A DNA stretch of 64,000 bases. Source: Enterococcus florum (GTDB lineage: Bacteria; Bacillota; Bacilli; Lactobacillales; Enterococcaceae). The translations under genes and the position numbers were made by a program. The stretch lies in NCBI RefSeq assembly GCF_004309355.1, contig NZ_BJCC01000019.1, forward strand, positions 62,001 through 126,000, written 5' to 3'. The notes beneath the pieces are model-generated. The model was not told where the DNA came from. It worked only from the letters and a program-made list of their open reading frames with translations, and made no database searches. Position 1 is the first letter of the stretch. Every line of letters begins with the position of its first letter. Positions 27,071 to 37,681 of the stretch are shown here, in pieces.

Positions 27071-28300
27071 ATGTACGAAAATTTATTACCACGCTTTTTA
27101 CGCTATGTAAAAACGGAAACTCGTTCGGATGCGACAAGCACTACCACTCCAAGTACACAAACGCAGGTAGCTTTTGCCCATGAACTGATGAAAGAACTTG
27201 AAGGGATCGGCATGCAAAACATTCAGTACAATGAAAGCAATGGGTATGTGATTGCTACGCTGCCAAGCAATGTCGATCATCCTGTACGTAAAATCGGATT
27301 CATTGCTCATATGGATACGGCAGATTTTAATGCGGTGAATGTCAATCCGCAAATCATCGAAGCATACGATGGCGAGTCGACTATTAAACTGGATAAAGAA
27401 GGAAAATATACGCTAAACACGAAGGATTTTCCTAATTTAAAAAATTATCGGGACCATACATTGATTACAACAGATGGAACGACATTGCTGGGAGCCGATG
27501 ACAAATCTGGGATCGCCGAAATCATGACAGCAATGGAATACTTGATTAAGCACCCCGAAATCAAGCATGGAGAAGTGCGAGTTGGTTTTGGGCCAGATGA
27601 GGAAATTGGAATCGGCGCGGATAAGTTCGATGTAAAACAATTTGATACAGATTTTGCTTATACGATGGATGGCGGTCCATTAGGTGAATTGCAGTATGAA
27701 ACCTTCAGTGCGGCTCAAGCAGAGATTACACTACATGGAAAAAATGTGCATCCTGGTACTGCTAAGGATACGATGATCAATGCACTGCAACTAGCGATCG
27801 ATTTCCATAACCAATTGCCTGAAGAGGATCGTCCAGAAAAAACAGAGGGACGACAAGGATTTTATCATCTGTTAGCAGTAGATGGAAATGTCGAAGAGGC
27901 AAAGATGACCTATATTATTCGTGACCACGATCATGAAAAATTCGAAGCACGTAAAGGTTTAGTTAAAGAGATTCAGGAAAAAATGAATCAACCCTATGAA
28001 GAAGAACGAGTCGAAATCAAGATGTTTGATCAGTACTACAACATGGGAGAAATCATTGAAAAGGATATGAGCGTAATCGACTTGGCGAAGGAAGCAATGG
28101 AGCAAGTGGGTATTACGCCAGTGATAGAACCGATTCGCGGAGGCACAGATGGCTCAAAAATCTCATTCCTGGGAATTCCGACACCAAATATTTTTGCAGG
28201 CGGCGAAAACATGCACGGACGATTTGAATTTGTTTCTTTGCAAACGATGGAAAAAGCAGTCGACGTGATTATAAAAATCGCTGAAAATAATGCAAAATAG
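27071..28300 (+). CDS. pepT: Peptidase T
   Basis: PepT (409 residues) is a cytoplasmic zinc tripeptidase of the M20 family that releases N-terminal residues from tripeptides. Metal ligand motifs are [11 protein letters not shown] (about residue 80), [12 protein letters not shown] (about 140), GPDEEIG (about 175) and [10 protein letters not shown] (about 195). The dimerisation domain lies in between and the last His in [11 protein letters not shown]. The length is normal. AAAGGAGAGAGCACG is its ribosome-binding site. A strong terminator follows. Confidence 0.96.
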   Translation: MYENLLPRFLRYVKTETRSDATSTTTPSTQTQVAFAHELMKELEGIGMQNIQYNESNGYVIATLPSNVDHPVRKIGFIAHMDTADFNAVNVNPQIIEAYDGESTIKLDKEGKYTLNTKDFPNLKNYRDHTLITTDGTTLLGADDKSGIAEIMTAMEYLIKHPEIKHGEVRVGFGPDEEIGIGADKFDVKQFDTDFAYTMDGGPLGELQYETFSAAQAEITLHGKNVHPGTAKDTMINALQLAIDFHNQLPEEDRPEKTEGRQGFYHLLAVDGNVEEAKMTYIIRDHDHEKFEARKGLVKEIQEKMNQPYEEERVEIKMFDQYYNMGEIIEKDMSVIDLAKEAMEQVGITPVIEPIRGGTDGSKISFLGIPTPNIFAGGENMHGRFEFVSLQTMEKAVDVIIKIAENNAK

Positions 28301-28309
28301 CTTCAATTT

Positions 28310-28340
28310 GAGGCTGTGACATCTCTGTCACAGCCTCTTT
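28310..28340 (+). terminator. Terminator after pepT
   Basis: GAGGCTGTGACA pairs perfectly with TGTCACAGCCTC around a TCTC loop, followed by TTT. The remaining gap to 28541 shows no gene. Confidence 0.85.
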
Positions 28341-28540
28341 AGGCGTATCGTTTAAAGGCTGTATAGGATCCATCAAAAAAAGGGAAGCACAAATAATTCA
28401 GCCTGCAGATGGAGGTTTTTATCAAGCTGTACAGGTAAAATGATAGAATACTAAAACTTAAGCCCTATCTGGCTGGAATTTTGCTGGAAAACAAATAGTA
28501 TGGTAGGCTTAAATGAATAAAAAATGAACGAGGTCTAACT

Positions 28541-29569
28541 ATGAAGTTTTCCGTCAACCGTAAGTTAGTATTAAATATCCTTTTTTTTATCGTGATTTTA
28601 GGCTTGATTATTTTTGTCGTTCGCGATTCATTAAGTGAGATTTTTTCAGAATTGGCTTCTACTTCGGGTCCTTTGCTTTTAGGAGTGACCTTTTTCGGTT
28701 TGATCAGCCAATTGATTGAAGGGTATACGATCAAAAATATTGCTGCAGAGTATAATCCAGAGTTTAGTATAATGGATGGTTTTTTTGCTTCGGCATATGC
28801 CACTTTTTATCGAGTGGTTACATTTGGTACAGGCTCGATCGTGGCTGAAGTGATTTTTTATCGTAAAAAGGGATTGAAAGTCTCACAAGGAACCGGAGTC
28901 ACTGCCTTAAGAATGGTTATTTACAAAATCGCTGTGATGATTTGGGCTTTGGTTTTTTTATTTATAAAAAGTGATGTACTGCAGGCTGAAATTCCTAATG
29001 GGATCACTTTAGTGCTGATCGGGATCGGGGTTTCTTTGACGATCGTAGCGGTTCTTCTATTGTTTAGTTTGAACTTGCAGGCGCAGGTGCTGCTTGTCAT
29101 CGTGACCAACCGACTGTTCAAAACAAAAAAGCTGCGCGATTTAGTTGATAAAGCGAATTTGCAATTTTACTCCTTACGAGAAACGATCCAGACATTTTTG
29201 AGAAATAAACGTGTTGTGCTGACTGTTTTTCTTTCCAATATGGCTAAGCTTGCTGTATGGTATTTGATTCCGTACTTTATTTTGAGTCAGGAATATAGCC
29301 ATATCGATTTGCTTTTGACTGTCGCACTGATTAGTTTTACGGTTACTTTGGGCGGAGTGCTACCAGCGCCAGGAGGCATCGGCGGATTTGAATTTGTCTA
29401 TGTCCTGTTGTTCCAGGAATTGATTGGCCGTGTTGAGGCGATCTCATCCATGTTGCTTTATCGATATGCGACTTATCTGCTGCCATTTCTAATCGGCATG
29501 GTCTATGTATTAGTGAATAAACAAAGGGAAATTCGGACAGAAATCAAAGATGTTCGAAAAGAAAAGTAA
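28541..29569 (+). CDS. Flippase-like membrane protein (LPG synthase TM/UPF0104 family)
   Basis: The 342-residue protein has about eight membrane segments and the conserved LPAPGGIGGFEFVYVLLF-type region (about residues 270-290), as in the membrane domain of lysylphosphatidylglycerol synthase and YbhN-type flippases. It lacks the cytoplasmic transferase domain of MprF, so it is not a full lysyl-PG synthase. A role in lipid or glycolipid flipping is a family-level guess. It is followed by the MFS gene after 65 bases. Confidence 0.85.
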   Translation: MKFSVNRKLVLNILFFIVILGLIIFVVRDSLSEIFSELASTSGPLLLGVTFFGLISQLIEGYTIKNIAAEYNPEFSIMDGFFASAYATFYRVVTFGTGSIVAEVIFYRKKGLKVSQGTGVTALRMVIYKIAVMIWALVFLFIKSDVLQAEIPNGITLVLIGIGVSLTIVAVLLLFSLNLQAQVLLVIVTNRLFKTKKLRDLVDKANLQFYSLRETIQTFLRNKRVVLTVFLSNMAKLAVWYLIPYFILSQEYSHIDLLLTVALISFTVTLGGVLPAPGGIGGFEFVYVLLFQELIGRVEAISSMLLYRYATYLLPFLIGMVYVLVNKQREIRTEIKDVRKEK

Positions 29570-29634
29570 GTAGGATTACTTGAACAGGCAGCTGTTTTCA
29601 AGATTGATCTTGAGTTAGAAGGGGCGATGAGGCA

Positions 29635-30816
29635 ATGGAATTTCCGGTGAAAAAGTATTGTTTTTATGCCTACTCCTTCTTCACAGGCCTCTTGTTTTTC
29701 ATGCCTGTTTTATTAAACATTTATTTGAACCGAAACATTGAGGTTCAGACTATTTTTTTGATCGAGATCGTCTATTCATTGTCTATTTTCGTCTTTGAAA
29801 TTCCTTCAGGGGTATTAGGGGATAGATATGGTCATGGGCGCATTGTTTGCATCGGATTGATTGGAAATTTTTTGACCTATCTTTGTTTTTCACTTGCCCA
29901 AGGGATCATTGCTATGTGCATTATTCAAGCAATGCTGGGGCTGTTTGGCAGTTTCATCAGCGGATCAGACAAAGTCCGCTTTTTTAGTTTGTTAAAGACT
30001 ACGTATGATAATCAATCAGTGTTTCATATTCAGAAAAGGGCGAACGTTTTATTCATAGCGGCCAATTTGATCAGTTTTATTAGCAGTGGGTACCTTATGA
30101 GGATCGATAGTTCCGGAAGTTTCGTGATGTTGGGAACTGCTTTGGGAGTCATTGGTTCATTCATTGTTTTTATTCTTGCAAATCGTCAATTGAAGTTAAC
30201 TGATCAACCTAAGCAAAGCCAAAGCCCTGTGATCAAGCCTTCATTTTCATTTCACTCCTTTTGGGCACATAAAGAGCTTTTGTCTTGGTGTATTGTGTCA
30301 GGCATTTTATTAGCTATTTTGGAAAATTACTACTGGATCATCCAAATCTATTATGATCATTTAGACTTCTCAAATGAGACTGTGGGGATTTTGTTTATGG
30401 CGAGTTGCCTGATCACGATCGCATGCAGCCGGTTATCATTATTCCACGGGAAAAGCAGCAAAGGATATATTCTATTGTTGGTCTTCCCCATTAGCTATTT
30501 GATGATGCCGATCCCTTCGGTGTTGGTGGTTCCTGTGGTTGTCATTCTATATTCGATCATGAAAATTGAGTTGCGGCCGTTTTTAGAAAATAAGATCTTG
30601 GAATTACAGGGAAACCACCCCTCTACCAATATTTCGATCGTCTCTTGGATCAATCATTTTATTCAAGTGTTTTTCTTATTGATCTATTCGCTTATTTTTT
30701 CTTTTTTATCGTTTGGGTATGCAGTTGTGTTATTGGGTGTGATTATTCTTTTTGCAGTGTTAATCAGTTTAAAAATGATGATCAACTCAAGAAACGCGGA
30801 GCAACAGACAAGTTGA
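29635..30816 (+). CDS. Major facilitator superfamily transporter
   Basis: The 393-residue product has about 12 hydrophobic segments and the MFS motif A-like loop GVLGDRYGHGRIV near residue 60. The first half carries EIPSGVLGDRYG, a pattern found in many small drug or sugar transporters. The substrate is unknown. A GGGGCGATGAGG site precedes the ATG. It may be co-transcribed with the preceding flippase-like gene. It converges with the oxidoreductase gene. Confidence 0.83.
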   Translation: MEFPVKKYCFYAYSFFTGLLFFMPVLLNIYLNRNIEVQTIFLIEIVYSLSIFVFEIPSGVLGDRYGHGRIVCIGLIGNFLTYLCFSLAQGIIAMCIIQAMLGLFGSFISGSDKVRFFSLLKTTYDNQSVFHIQKRANVLFIAANLISFISSGYLMRIDSSGSFVMLGTALGVIGSFIVFILANRQLKLTDQPKQSQSPVIKPSFSFHSFWAHKELLSWCIVSGILLAILENYYWIIQIYYDHLDFSNETVGILFMASCLITIACSRLSLFHGKSSKGYILLLVFPISYLMMPIPSVLVVPVVVILYSIMKIELRPFLENKILELQGNHPSTNISIVSWINHFIQVFFLLIYSLIFSFLSFGYAVVLLGVIILFAVLISLKMMINSRNAEQQTS

Positions 30817-30833
30817 TTTCAATTAGCAAAAAA

Positions 30834-30871
30834 ATATCCCGAACTAGCAGAGGCATGCTGGTTCGGGATAT
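30834..30871 (-). terminator. Terminator between convergent genes (works for the - strand gene)
   Basis: ATATCCCGAAC pairs perfectly with GTTCGGGATAT, extended by further pairs across the loop. Reading the - strand, a T run follows the stem; the + side has none. Confidence 0.8.
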
Positions 30872-30888
30872 TGAAGTTCATAAATTGT

Positions 30889-31899
30889 TTAATACTGGAT
30901 AACCAATTTGCCGATCATTTGGTTTGACTCGATCTTTTGATGAGCCTGATAAAAAATTTTCGGGGAGAAGCCAGACAATTTTTCAGTGACCGTTGATTGC
31001 AGCTGATTTTGGTCTAGTAAATGGGCTAGCAGCTTCAGTGCTTCTCCTTGGGTCTCAATTTGATAATTGTAGTCTGTTTTAGCAAACATATACTCCCAAG
31101 CAAAAGTACCGGATTTATTTTTCAATCTTGCTAAATCGTGATCTTTCTTGGTTTCGACGATCGAAGCCAAATAACCAAAGGGTTGAAGCAAATCAGACAT
31201 CTCATCAAAGTAATGATCGCTCGAATGCAGCATCAAGATATACGGAAGTTCAGTATACCCTAGCTTATTTAGTTGTTTAGTCAAATTTTTATGATGATTC
31301 AAAACGATGTCTGCGCCCATTTGTAAGCACCATTCTTTTGAGGAATCACGTGAGGCTGTAGTGATGACCGTGAGCCCTGCCCATTTAGCAAGCTGCGTTG
31401 CGATCGAACCTACACCGCCCGAACCATTAACAATCAAGATCGTTCCTTGATTTTTCTCTTTTTCAGGTACAAGAGGCAGCTGTTCGAATAATAATTCATA
31501 AGCAGTCAAAAAGGTCAGGGGCATTGCGGCAGCGTCTTCTGTCGTGATCGACTCAGGCAATTTTGCTGCGATTCGGCGATCAACGATCATTTTTTCACTG
31601 TAACTACCGCTGCGAGTCGTTGTTCCAGCAAAGAACACGCGGTCACCGGCAACCAAATCGCTGACTTTTGCTCCAACCTGTGTAACAATACCGACGCTGT
31701 CAAAACCAAGAATATGAGGTGCTTTAGTCCCTTTGCCGGTTTGTCGCAATTTTGTGTCAACTGGGTTGATTGAAACAGCAACATTTTGGACCATGATATC
31801 GTACTCATTTAATTTAGGCAATAAAATCTCAAATATTTGAAATTGATTTCCTTCTGAAAGCTCAAAGCCCTTTTCAAAACCAATTGCTCTTGAAATCAT
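30889..31899 (-). CDS. Zinc-type alcohol dehydrogenase-like/quinone oxidoreductase family protein
   Basis: The 336-residue protein has a GroES-like N-terminal domain (NPVDTKLRQTGKG, PHILGFDSVG) and a Rossmann NAD(P) domain with VNGSGGVGSIATQLAKW at about residues 148-164. It lacks the cysteine and histidine set that binds zinc in true alcohol dehydrogenases, so it resembles the quinone oxidoreductase-like ZADH family. The substrate is unknown. The start at 31899 has AAAAGGAGATGAATGC upstream. The extra open frame to 31986 has no ribosome-binding site. Confidence 0.88.
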   Translation of the reverse strand: MISRAIGFEKGFELSEGNQFQIFEILLPKLNEYDIMVQNVAVSINPVDTKLRQTGKGTKAPHILGFDSVGIVTQVGAKVSDLVAGDRVFFAGTTTRSGSYSEKMIVDRRIAAKLPESITTEDAAAMPLTFLTAYELLFEQLPLVPEKEKNQGTILIVNGSGGVGSIATQLAKWAGLTVITTASRDSSKEWCLQMGADIVLNHHKNLTKQLNKLGYTELPYILMLHSSDHYFDEMSDLLQPFGYLASIVETKKDHDLARLKNKSGTFAWEYMFAKTDYNYQIETQGEALKLLAHLLDQNQLQSTVTEKLSGFSPKIFYQAHQKIESNQMIGKLVIQY

Positions 31900-32031
31900 G
31901 CATTCATCTCCTTTTCCCTGAGATAGGGAATCGTTTTTAGGAAGGATATTGTTTTGGCACAATATTCCTTTGTTGAATTTTAGCATTTTCTTTAAGAGTG
32001 TTCGAAGATTATGCTTTTTACCTTTTTACTC

Positions 32032-32061
32032 TTTGACCAATTCTGACCAAAGAAGTATACT
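32032..32061 (+). promoter_or_regulatory. clpB promoter with a CtsR-like operator
   Basis: TTGACC (32033-32038) and TATACT (32056-32061) are spaced by 17 bases. Bases 32032-32048 read as two TTTGACC-like heptads 3 bases apart (TTTGACC, then TCTGACC), the CtsR direct-repeat format on the opposite strand, with two departures from consensus. The operator overlaps the -35, so repression by CtsR with induction by heat is likely. Confidence 0.72.
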
Positions 32062-32091
32062 ATACTTGAGAATATTTTTGGAGGTCGAACG

Positions 32092-34692
32092 ATGAATATT
32101 GAAAAAATGACTACCACGCTACAAGAAGCGATTGCTGAAGCGCAACAGATTGCAGTGACAAGACATCATCAAGAGATCGATATTGCTCATTTATGGAAGA
32201 TCTTTTTACAACCCAATCATTTTGGTCGTAATTTTTATACAGATGCTGGTATTGACATAAACGCATTTGAACAAGAAATTGACCGAGCTTTGGATGATTA
32301 TCCAACGGTTTCTGGCGGAAATATCCGCTATGGTCAAAATCTAAGTCAAAATTTGTTTACCCTATTAAATGAAGCGAATCAATTGCGCAGTTCCTATGGA
32401 GATGAGTACTTATCGACTGAGATCGTCTTATTGGGATTAATGAAACTAAAGAATCATCGATTAACCAAATACTTAATTCAGCAAGGGCTGACCGAAAAAG
32501 TGGTGCAGCAAGCAATAGAAACCATTCGAGGGGGAGAGCGTGTGACTTCTCAAAATCAAGAAGAAACGTATAAAGCATTAGAAAAATATGGTGTGGATTT
32601 GGTCCAGCAAGTAAAGAACGGCAAACAAGATCCGATCATTGGGCGCGATGAGGAAATTCGAGATGTGATTCGAATCCTCTCCCGCAAGACAAAAAACAAT
32701 CCTGTTTTGATCGGGGAGCCTGGTGTTGGGAAGACCGCGATCGTTGAAGGGTTGGCACAACGAATCGTGCGAAAGGACGTTCCCGAGAATCTAAAGGATA
32801 AGACGATTTTTTCTTTAGATATGGGCTCATTGATCGCTGGTGCAAAATTTCGCGGTGAATTCGAAGAACGCCTAAAATCAGTACTAAAAGAAATCAAAAA
32901 GTCTGATGGTCAGATCATCTTATTTATTGATGAGATTCATAACATTGTCGGTGCTGGCAAAACAGAGGGCAGTATGGACGCCGGAAATTTATTAAAACCA
33001 ATGCTGGCGCGAGGAGAACTACATTTAATCGGTGCCACCACTTTGGATGAGTATCGTCAATACATGGAAAAGGACAAGGCACTGGAACGCCGCTTCCAAA
33101 AGGTTTTAGTCAAAGAGCCAACAGTTGAAGATACGATCAGCATTTTGAGAGGGTTGAAGGAACGCTTTGAGATCCATCACAGTGTAAATATTCATGACAA
33201 TGCGTTAGTTGCTGCGGCGACTTTATCAGATCGATATATCACGGATCGGTTTTTACCAGACAAAGCGATCGATCTTGTCGATGAAGCCAGTGCTAGTATT
33301 CGGGTTGAAATGAATTCAATGCCGACAGAATTAGATCAAGTGACCAGACGCTTGATGCAGCTTGAAATCGAAGAGGCCGCGTTAAAGAGAGAAACCGATG
33401 AGGCCAGCAAAAAACGGTTGAACAATTTGCAGGAAGAATTGGCTGATCTAAGAGAAGAAGTCAATACGATGAAATTGCAGTGGGAAACGGAAAAAGAGGA
33501 AGTCAATGCAGTTTCCAACAAACGGGCGGAGATTGATCAAGCAAAGCATGAATTGGAAGATGCAGAAAACAATTACGATCTTGAACGGGCCGCTGTTTTG
33601 CGGCATGGAACGATTCCGAAATTGGAACAGGAATTAGTAGATCTGGAAAATAAAAATACAGAAAGCCAATTGCGAATGGTTCAGGAATCAGTTACCGAAA
33701 ATGAGATTGCTCAGGTCGTTGGGCGGCTGACAGGGATCCCCGTTACCAAATTGGTAGAAGGTGAGCGCGAAAAATTATTGAGCCTGAACGCCACGTTGCA
33801 TCAACGTGTAATCGGCCAAGATGAGGCGGTGGATGCTGTAAGCGATGCTGTATTGCGTTCTCGCGCCGGATTGCAGGATCCCAATCGTCCGTTAGGTTCC
33901 TTCCTTTTCCTAGGGCCGACTGGAGTCGGAAAAACCGAGCTGGCGAAAGCCTTGGCGGAAAATTTATTTGATTCAGAAGATCACATGGTTCGAATCGACA
34001 TGAGTGAATACATGGAAAAGCATGCGGTGTCCCGTCTGGTGGGAGCACCTCCAGGATATGTCGGTTATGAAGAAGGTGGGCAGCTGACCGAGGCGGTTCG
34101 CAGAAATCCATACACGATCATTTTGTTGGACGAGATCGAAAAGGCTCATCCGGATGTCTTTAATATTTTGTTGCAGGTGTTAGACGATGGGCGCCTGACT
34201 GATTCTAAGGGAAGGCTTATTGATTTTAAAAATACGGTCTTGATCATGACCAGCAATATCGGTTCTCAGCTGTTGTTAGAGGGGGTAACAGCTGATGGAA
34301 TGATTCCAGAATCCATCCAAGAGCAAGTGATGACGATGCTTCGAGGACACTTTAAACCAGAATTTCTGAATCGTATCGATGACACGATCTTGTTCACGCC
34401 GTTAAGCTTAGAAGACGTCACCATGATTGTAGAAAAAATTGTCAAACAATTGTCTTCTCGGCTAGAAGAGCAAGATATTCAGTTAGTGATCACTGAACAA
34501 GCGAAAACTTGGATTGCCAAACAAGCTTATGAGCCACAATACGGGGCTCGCCCACTCAAACGGTTTATTACTCGCGAAGTAGAGACTCCGTTGGCAAAAG
34601 AGATCATTGCAGGGCGGGTCATGCCTAAAACAAAAGTAACCATCGAACATCTTGGAGAACAGCTGGTTTTTCAAAATGAAACCTTTGAATAA
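32092..34692 (+). CDS. clpB: ATP-dependent disaggregase ClpB
   Basis: ClpB (866 residues) works with DnaK to recover aggregated proteins. It has the N-domain (about 1-145), first AAA+ domain with Walker A GEPGVGKT (about 207) and Walker [13 protein letters not shown], the M-domain coiled coil (about 405-520, rich in Glu, Lys and Leu), and second AAA+ domain with [14 protein letters not shown] (about 605) and [11 protein letters not shown]. The M-domain separates it from ClpC and ClpE. The GGAGGTCGAACG site fixes the start. A CtsR-like operator precedes it. Confidence 0.97.
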   Translation: MNIEKMTTTLQEAIAEAQQIAVTRHHQEIDIAHLWKIFLQPNHFGRNFYTDAGIDINAFEQEIDRALDDYPTVSGGNIRYGQNLSQNLFTLLNEANQLRSSYGDEYLSTEIVLLGLMKLKNHRLTKYLIQQGLTEKVVQQAIETIRGGERVTSQNQEETYKALEKYGVDLVQQVKNGKQDPIIGRDEEIRDVIRILSRKTKNNPVLIGEPGVGKTAIVEGLAQRIVRKDVPENLKDKTIFSLDMGSLIAGAKFRGEFEERLKSVLKEIKKSDGQIILFIDEIHNIVGAGKTEGSMDAGNLLKPMLARGELHLIGATTLDEYRQYMEKDKALERRFQKVLVKEPTVEDTISILRGLKERFEIHHSVNIHDNALVAAATLSDRYITDRFLPDKAIDLVDEASASIRVEMNSMPTELDQVTRRLMQLEIEEAALKRETDEASKKRLNNLQEELADLREEVNTMKLQWETEKEEVNAVSNKRAEIDQAKHELEDAENNYDLERAAVLRHGTIPKLEQELVDLENKNTESQLRMVQESVTENEIAQVVGRLTGIPVTKLVEGEREKLLSLNATLHQRVIGQDEAVDAVSDAVLRSRAGLQDPNRPLGSFLFLGPTGVGKTELAKALAENLFDSEDHMVRIDMSEYMEKHAVSRLVGAPPGYVGYEEGGQLTEAVRRNPYTIILLDEIEKAHPDVFNILLQVLDDGRLTDSKGRLIDFKNTVLIMTSNIGSQLLLEGVTADGMIPESIQEQVMTMLRGHFKPEFLNRIDDTILFTPLSLEDVTMIVEKIVKQLSSRLEEQDIQLVITEQAKTWIAKQAYEPQYGARPLKRFITREVETPLAKEIIAGRVMPKTKVTIEHLGEQLVFQNETFE

Positions 34693-34729
34693 AGCAAATA
34701 ATAAGGTTATGTAAACTGAAAATAAATAA

Positions 34730-34798
34730 GCAAAGTGAAAACGATAAATTTGTGATGAAAACTTTCATGAATATTCGTTTTCACTTGCTTTTTTTTGT
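34730..34798 (+). terminator. Terminator after clpB
   Basis: GTGAAAACGA pairs with TCGTTTTCAC across a 29-base loop and is followed by TTGC and eight T residues. Confidence 0.65.
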
Positions 34799-34828
34799 CA
34801 AAACATAGATAATCGCACTATATTTCAA

Positions 34829-35564
<736 letters not shown>

Positions 35565-35566
35565 AC

Positions 35567-36871
35567 GTGAAAAATCAAAACGGAAAAGCGGCTATTTTAG
35601 GTCTTCAACATCTTTTAGCGATGTATGCTGGGGCGGTTGCTGTTCCATTGTTGATCGGAACAGGGTTAGGATTTAATGAATCTCAAATGACCTATCTGAT
35701 TTCAATCGATATATTCATGTGCGGAGCGGCAACTTTGCTTCAATTAACTGTAACAAAATTTTTCGGGATTGGATTGCCTGTGGTCCTAGGCTGTGCCATT
35801 CAGGCGGTGGCCCCGTTGATTCTGATTGGACAAAGCAAAGGAATCGGAGCGATCTATGGATCGATCATCGCTTCTGGAATTTTCATTGTGTTGATTGCCG
35901 CTTTTTTCTCAAAAATTAAACGTCTTTTTCCGCCTCTTGTGACCGGGACGATCATTACTACGATCGGGTTGACCCTGATTCCAGTAGCAGTCGGAAAAAT
36001 GGGCGGCGGCGATGCTGCAGCTGTCAATTTTGGCGACCCAACGTCATTGTTATTGGCTTTTGTCACAATCGCCCTGATTTTGGGTCTTCAAATTTTTGCA
36101 AAAGGATTTATTCGTTCGATCGCTGTTTTGATAGGATTAGTTGCAGGAACATCTCTGGCTGCAATGGTTGGTCTAGTTGAATTCTCGGCGATCGGACATG
36201 CGCCTTTTTTTCACGTGCCCCAACCCTTTTATTTTGGAACGCCAACCTTTGATTTCTCATCGATTTTGTTAATGATTATTATTTCGATCGTTAGTTTAGT
36301 TGAATCTACTGGAGTGTATTTTGTTTTAGGTGATATTATCCATAAAAAGGTGACTGAAAACGACTTGAAGCGCGGATATCGTGCAGAGGGATTGGCCGTT
36401 CTACTTGGAGGTATTTTTAATACGTTTCCCTACACTGGTTTTTCGCAAAATGTTGGACTGGTTCAATTGTCTGGGATCAAGACGCGACGTCCAATCTACT
36501 TTTCTGCTTTTTTACTGATTTTTCTTGGATTGTTTCCTAAAGTAGGGGCTTTGGCTCAAATCATTCCCGAACCAGTGCTAGGCGGAGGAATGTTAGTGAT
36601 GTTCGGAATGGTTGCTGTCCAAGGAATGAAGATGCTTTCTCAAGTGGATTATCAAGATGAAAAAAATCTTTTGATCATTGCCGTTTCGATCGGTTTTGGT
36701 CTGGGGTTTAACTCGATTCCCGCACTTTTCAGCAAATTGCCTGAGACAGTTCAAATGTTTACCAGTAATGGCATCGTCATGAGCAGTTTGTCTTCCATAG
36801 TATTGAATCTCTTGTTTCATGGATTGCCTAAATCAAAAGCAGTAACAACCCATTTAAGAACTGACCCCTAA
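35567..36871 (+). CDS. pbuX: Xanthine permease (NCS2 family)
   Basis: PbuX (434 residues) is a nucleobase/proton symporter of the NCS2 family. It has many hydrophobic segments, the N-terminal LQHLLAMYAGAVAVPLLIG and the family signature around GGIFNTFPYTGFSQNVGLVQLSG (about residues 280-300). GTG 35567 follows GAGGAGGATGC. It shares the riboswitch-controlled transcript with xpt, so xanthine uptake and salvage respond together to guanine. Confidence 0.95.
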   Translation: MKNQNGKAAILGLQHLLAMYAGAVAVPLLIGTGLGFNESQMTYLISIDIFMCGAATLLQLTVTKFFGIGLPVVLGCAIQAVAPLILIGQSKGIGAIYGSIIASGIFIVLIAAFFSKIKRLFPPLVTGTIITTIGLTLIPVAVGKMGGGDAAAVNFGDPTSLLLAFVTIALILGLQIFAKGFIRSIAVLIGLVAGTSLAAMVGLVEFSAIGHAPFFHVPQPFYFGTPTFDFSSILLMIIISIVSLVESTGVYFVLGDIIHKKVTENDLKRGYRAEGLAVLLGGIFNTFPYTGFSQNVGLVQLSGIKTRRPIYFSAFLLIFLGLFPKVGALAQIIPEPVLGGGMLVMFGMVAVQGMKMLSQVDYQDEKNLLIIAVSIGFGLGFNSIPALFSKLPETVQMFTSNGIVMSSLSSIVLNLLFHGLPKSKAVTTHLRTDP

Positions 36872-36873
36872 AA

Positions 36874-36900
36874 AGAAGCGATTTTTGCTTCTTTTTTATT
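36874..36900 (+). terminator. Terminator after pbuX
   Basis: GAAGC pairs with GCTTC around a 7-base loop, followed by six T residues. Confidence 0.8.
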
Positions 36901-37086
36901 ATAGTTGCAATACATACCGGAAAGTATTGTGAATAAAATTGCTTTCATAGTCAAATTTGAAAGTTCCCACGAAAATTTAACTCGTGCTTGTTTTATTCAA
37001 ACTAAAAGGCAAGTTAAATCTCTAATAAATGTACCAGTGTCTGACACTCCTTAATCAAATTACCCTTTAACAGTAGACTTTTTTAG
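36901..37086 (+). other. Gap before purE without a gene
   Basis: This AT-rich stretch holds no supported ORF. The one visible structure is a 13-base palindrome AGTGTCTGACACT at 37036-37048. The purine box and promoter of purE lie just after it. Confidence 0.5.
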
Positions 37087-37103
37087 TTAAACACGAACAT
37101 TAA
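37087..37103 (+). promoter_or_regulatory. PurR-type box upstream of purE
   Basis: The sequence TAAACACGAAC with flanking TT and ATT matches the CGAAC core of Gram-positive purine boxes. The same 11 bases occur before purC at the same distance to the promoter. A palindromic ATTCGAAT at 37123-37130 could be a second, inverted half-box. Confidence 0.75.
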
Positions 37104-37136
37104 ATAAAAATAGTGATTTATCATTCGAATTTCGTT

Positions 37137-37165
37137 TTGACTTCCACAAGGTTGATTGTTAAAAT
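37137..37165 (+). promoter_or_regulatory. purE promoter
   Basis: TTGACT (37137-37142) and TAAAAT (37160-37165) are spaced by 17 bases, 28 bases before the purE start. The box core at 37094-37098 begins 66 bases before the -10. Confidence 0.75.
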
Positions 37166-37192
37166 ATGGATGAATAGCGAAAGGAGCAATTT

Positions 37193-37681
37193 ATGAAGCC
37201 TGAGGTTGCAGTAATAATGGGAAGCTCTTCTGATTGGGAGACAATGAAGCATGCGTGTGACAGTTTGGATGAATTAGACATTTCATATGAAAAAAAAGTT
37301 GTTTCAGCACACCGAACACCTGATTTAATGTTCGAGTTTGCAGAAAAAGCCAGAAAACGAGGAATCAAGGTGATTATTGCTGGAGCGGGGGGAGCTGCTC
37401 ATTTGCCAGGCATGGTCGCAGCGAAAACGACGCTGCCGGTGATCGGTGTACCTGTGCAATCCAGAGCCTTAAATGGCTTAGACTCCCTGTTGTCGATCGT
37501 TCAAATGCCAGGTGGAGTACCTGTTGCAACGACAGCTATCGGAAAAGCAGGTGCAACAAATGCAGGACTACTTGCAGCACAGATGCTTTCAATGTATGAT
37601 GAGAAAATAGCTGTACGTTTAGAGAAAAAGAGACAGCAAATGAGCGAAATTGTATTGGAAAGTAGTGAACAACTTGGTTAA
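37193..37681 (+). CDS. purE: N5-carboxyaminoimidazole ribonucleotide mutase
   Basis: PurE (162 residues) moves the carboxylate from N5-CAIR to C4 of aminoimidazole ribonucleotide. The N-terminal [13 protein letters not shown] and the SAHRTPDLM segment are the class I signatures; [24 protein letters not shown] is the conserved nucleotide-binding part. The AAAGGAGC site is good. purK overlaps its end, so this is the first gene of the purEKB unit. Confidence 0.97.
   Translation: MKPEVAVIMGSSSDWETMKHACDSLDELDISYEKKVVSAHRTPDLMFEFAEKARKRGIKVIIAGAGGAAHLPGMVAAKTTLPVIGVPVQSRALNGLDSLLSIVQMPGGVPVATTAIGKAGATNAGLLAAQMLSMYDEKIAVRLEKKRQQMSEIVLESSEQLG

Noticed and set aside
34795..34824. xpt promoter TTGTCA-18-TATATT
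   Set aside because: Transcription would begin inside P1 of the riboswitch; the position conflicts with a working aptamer.
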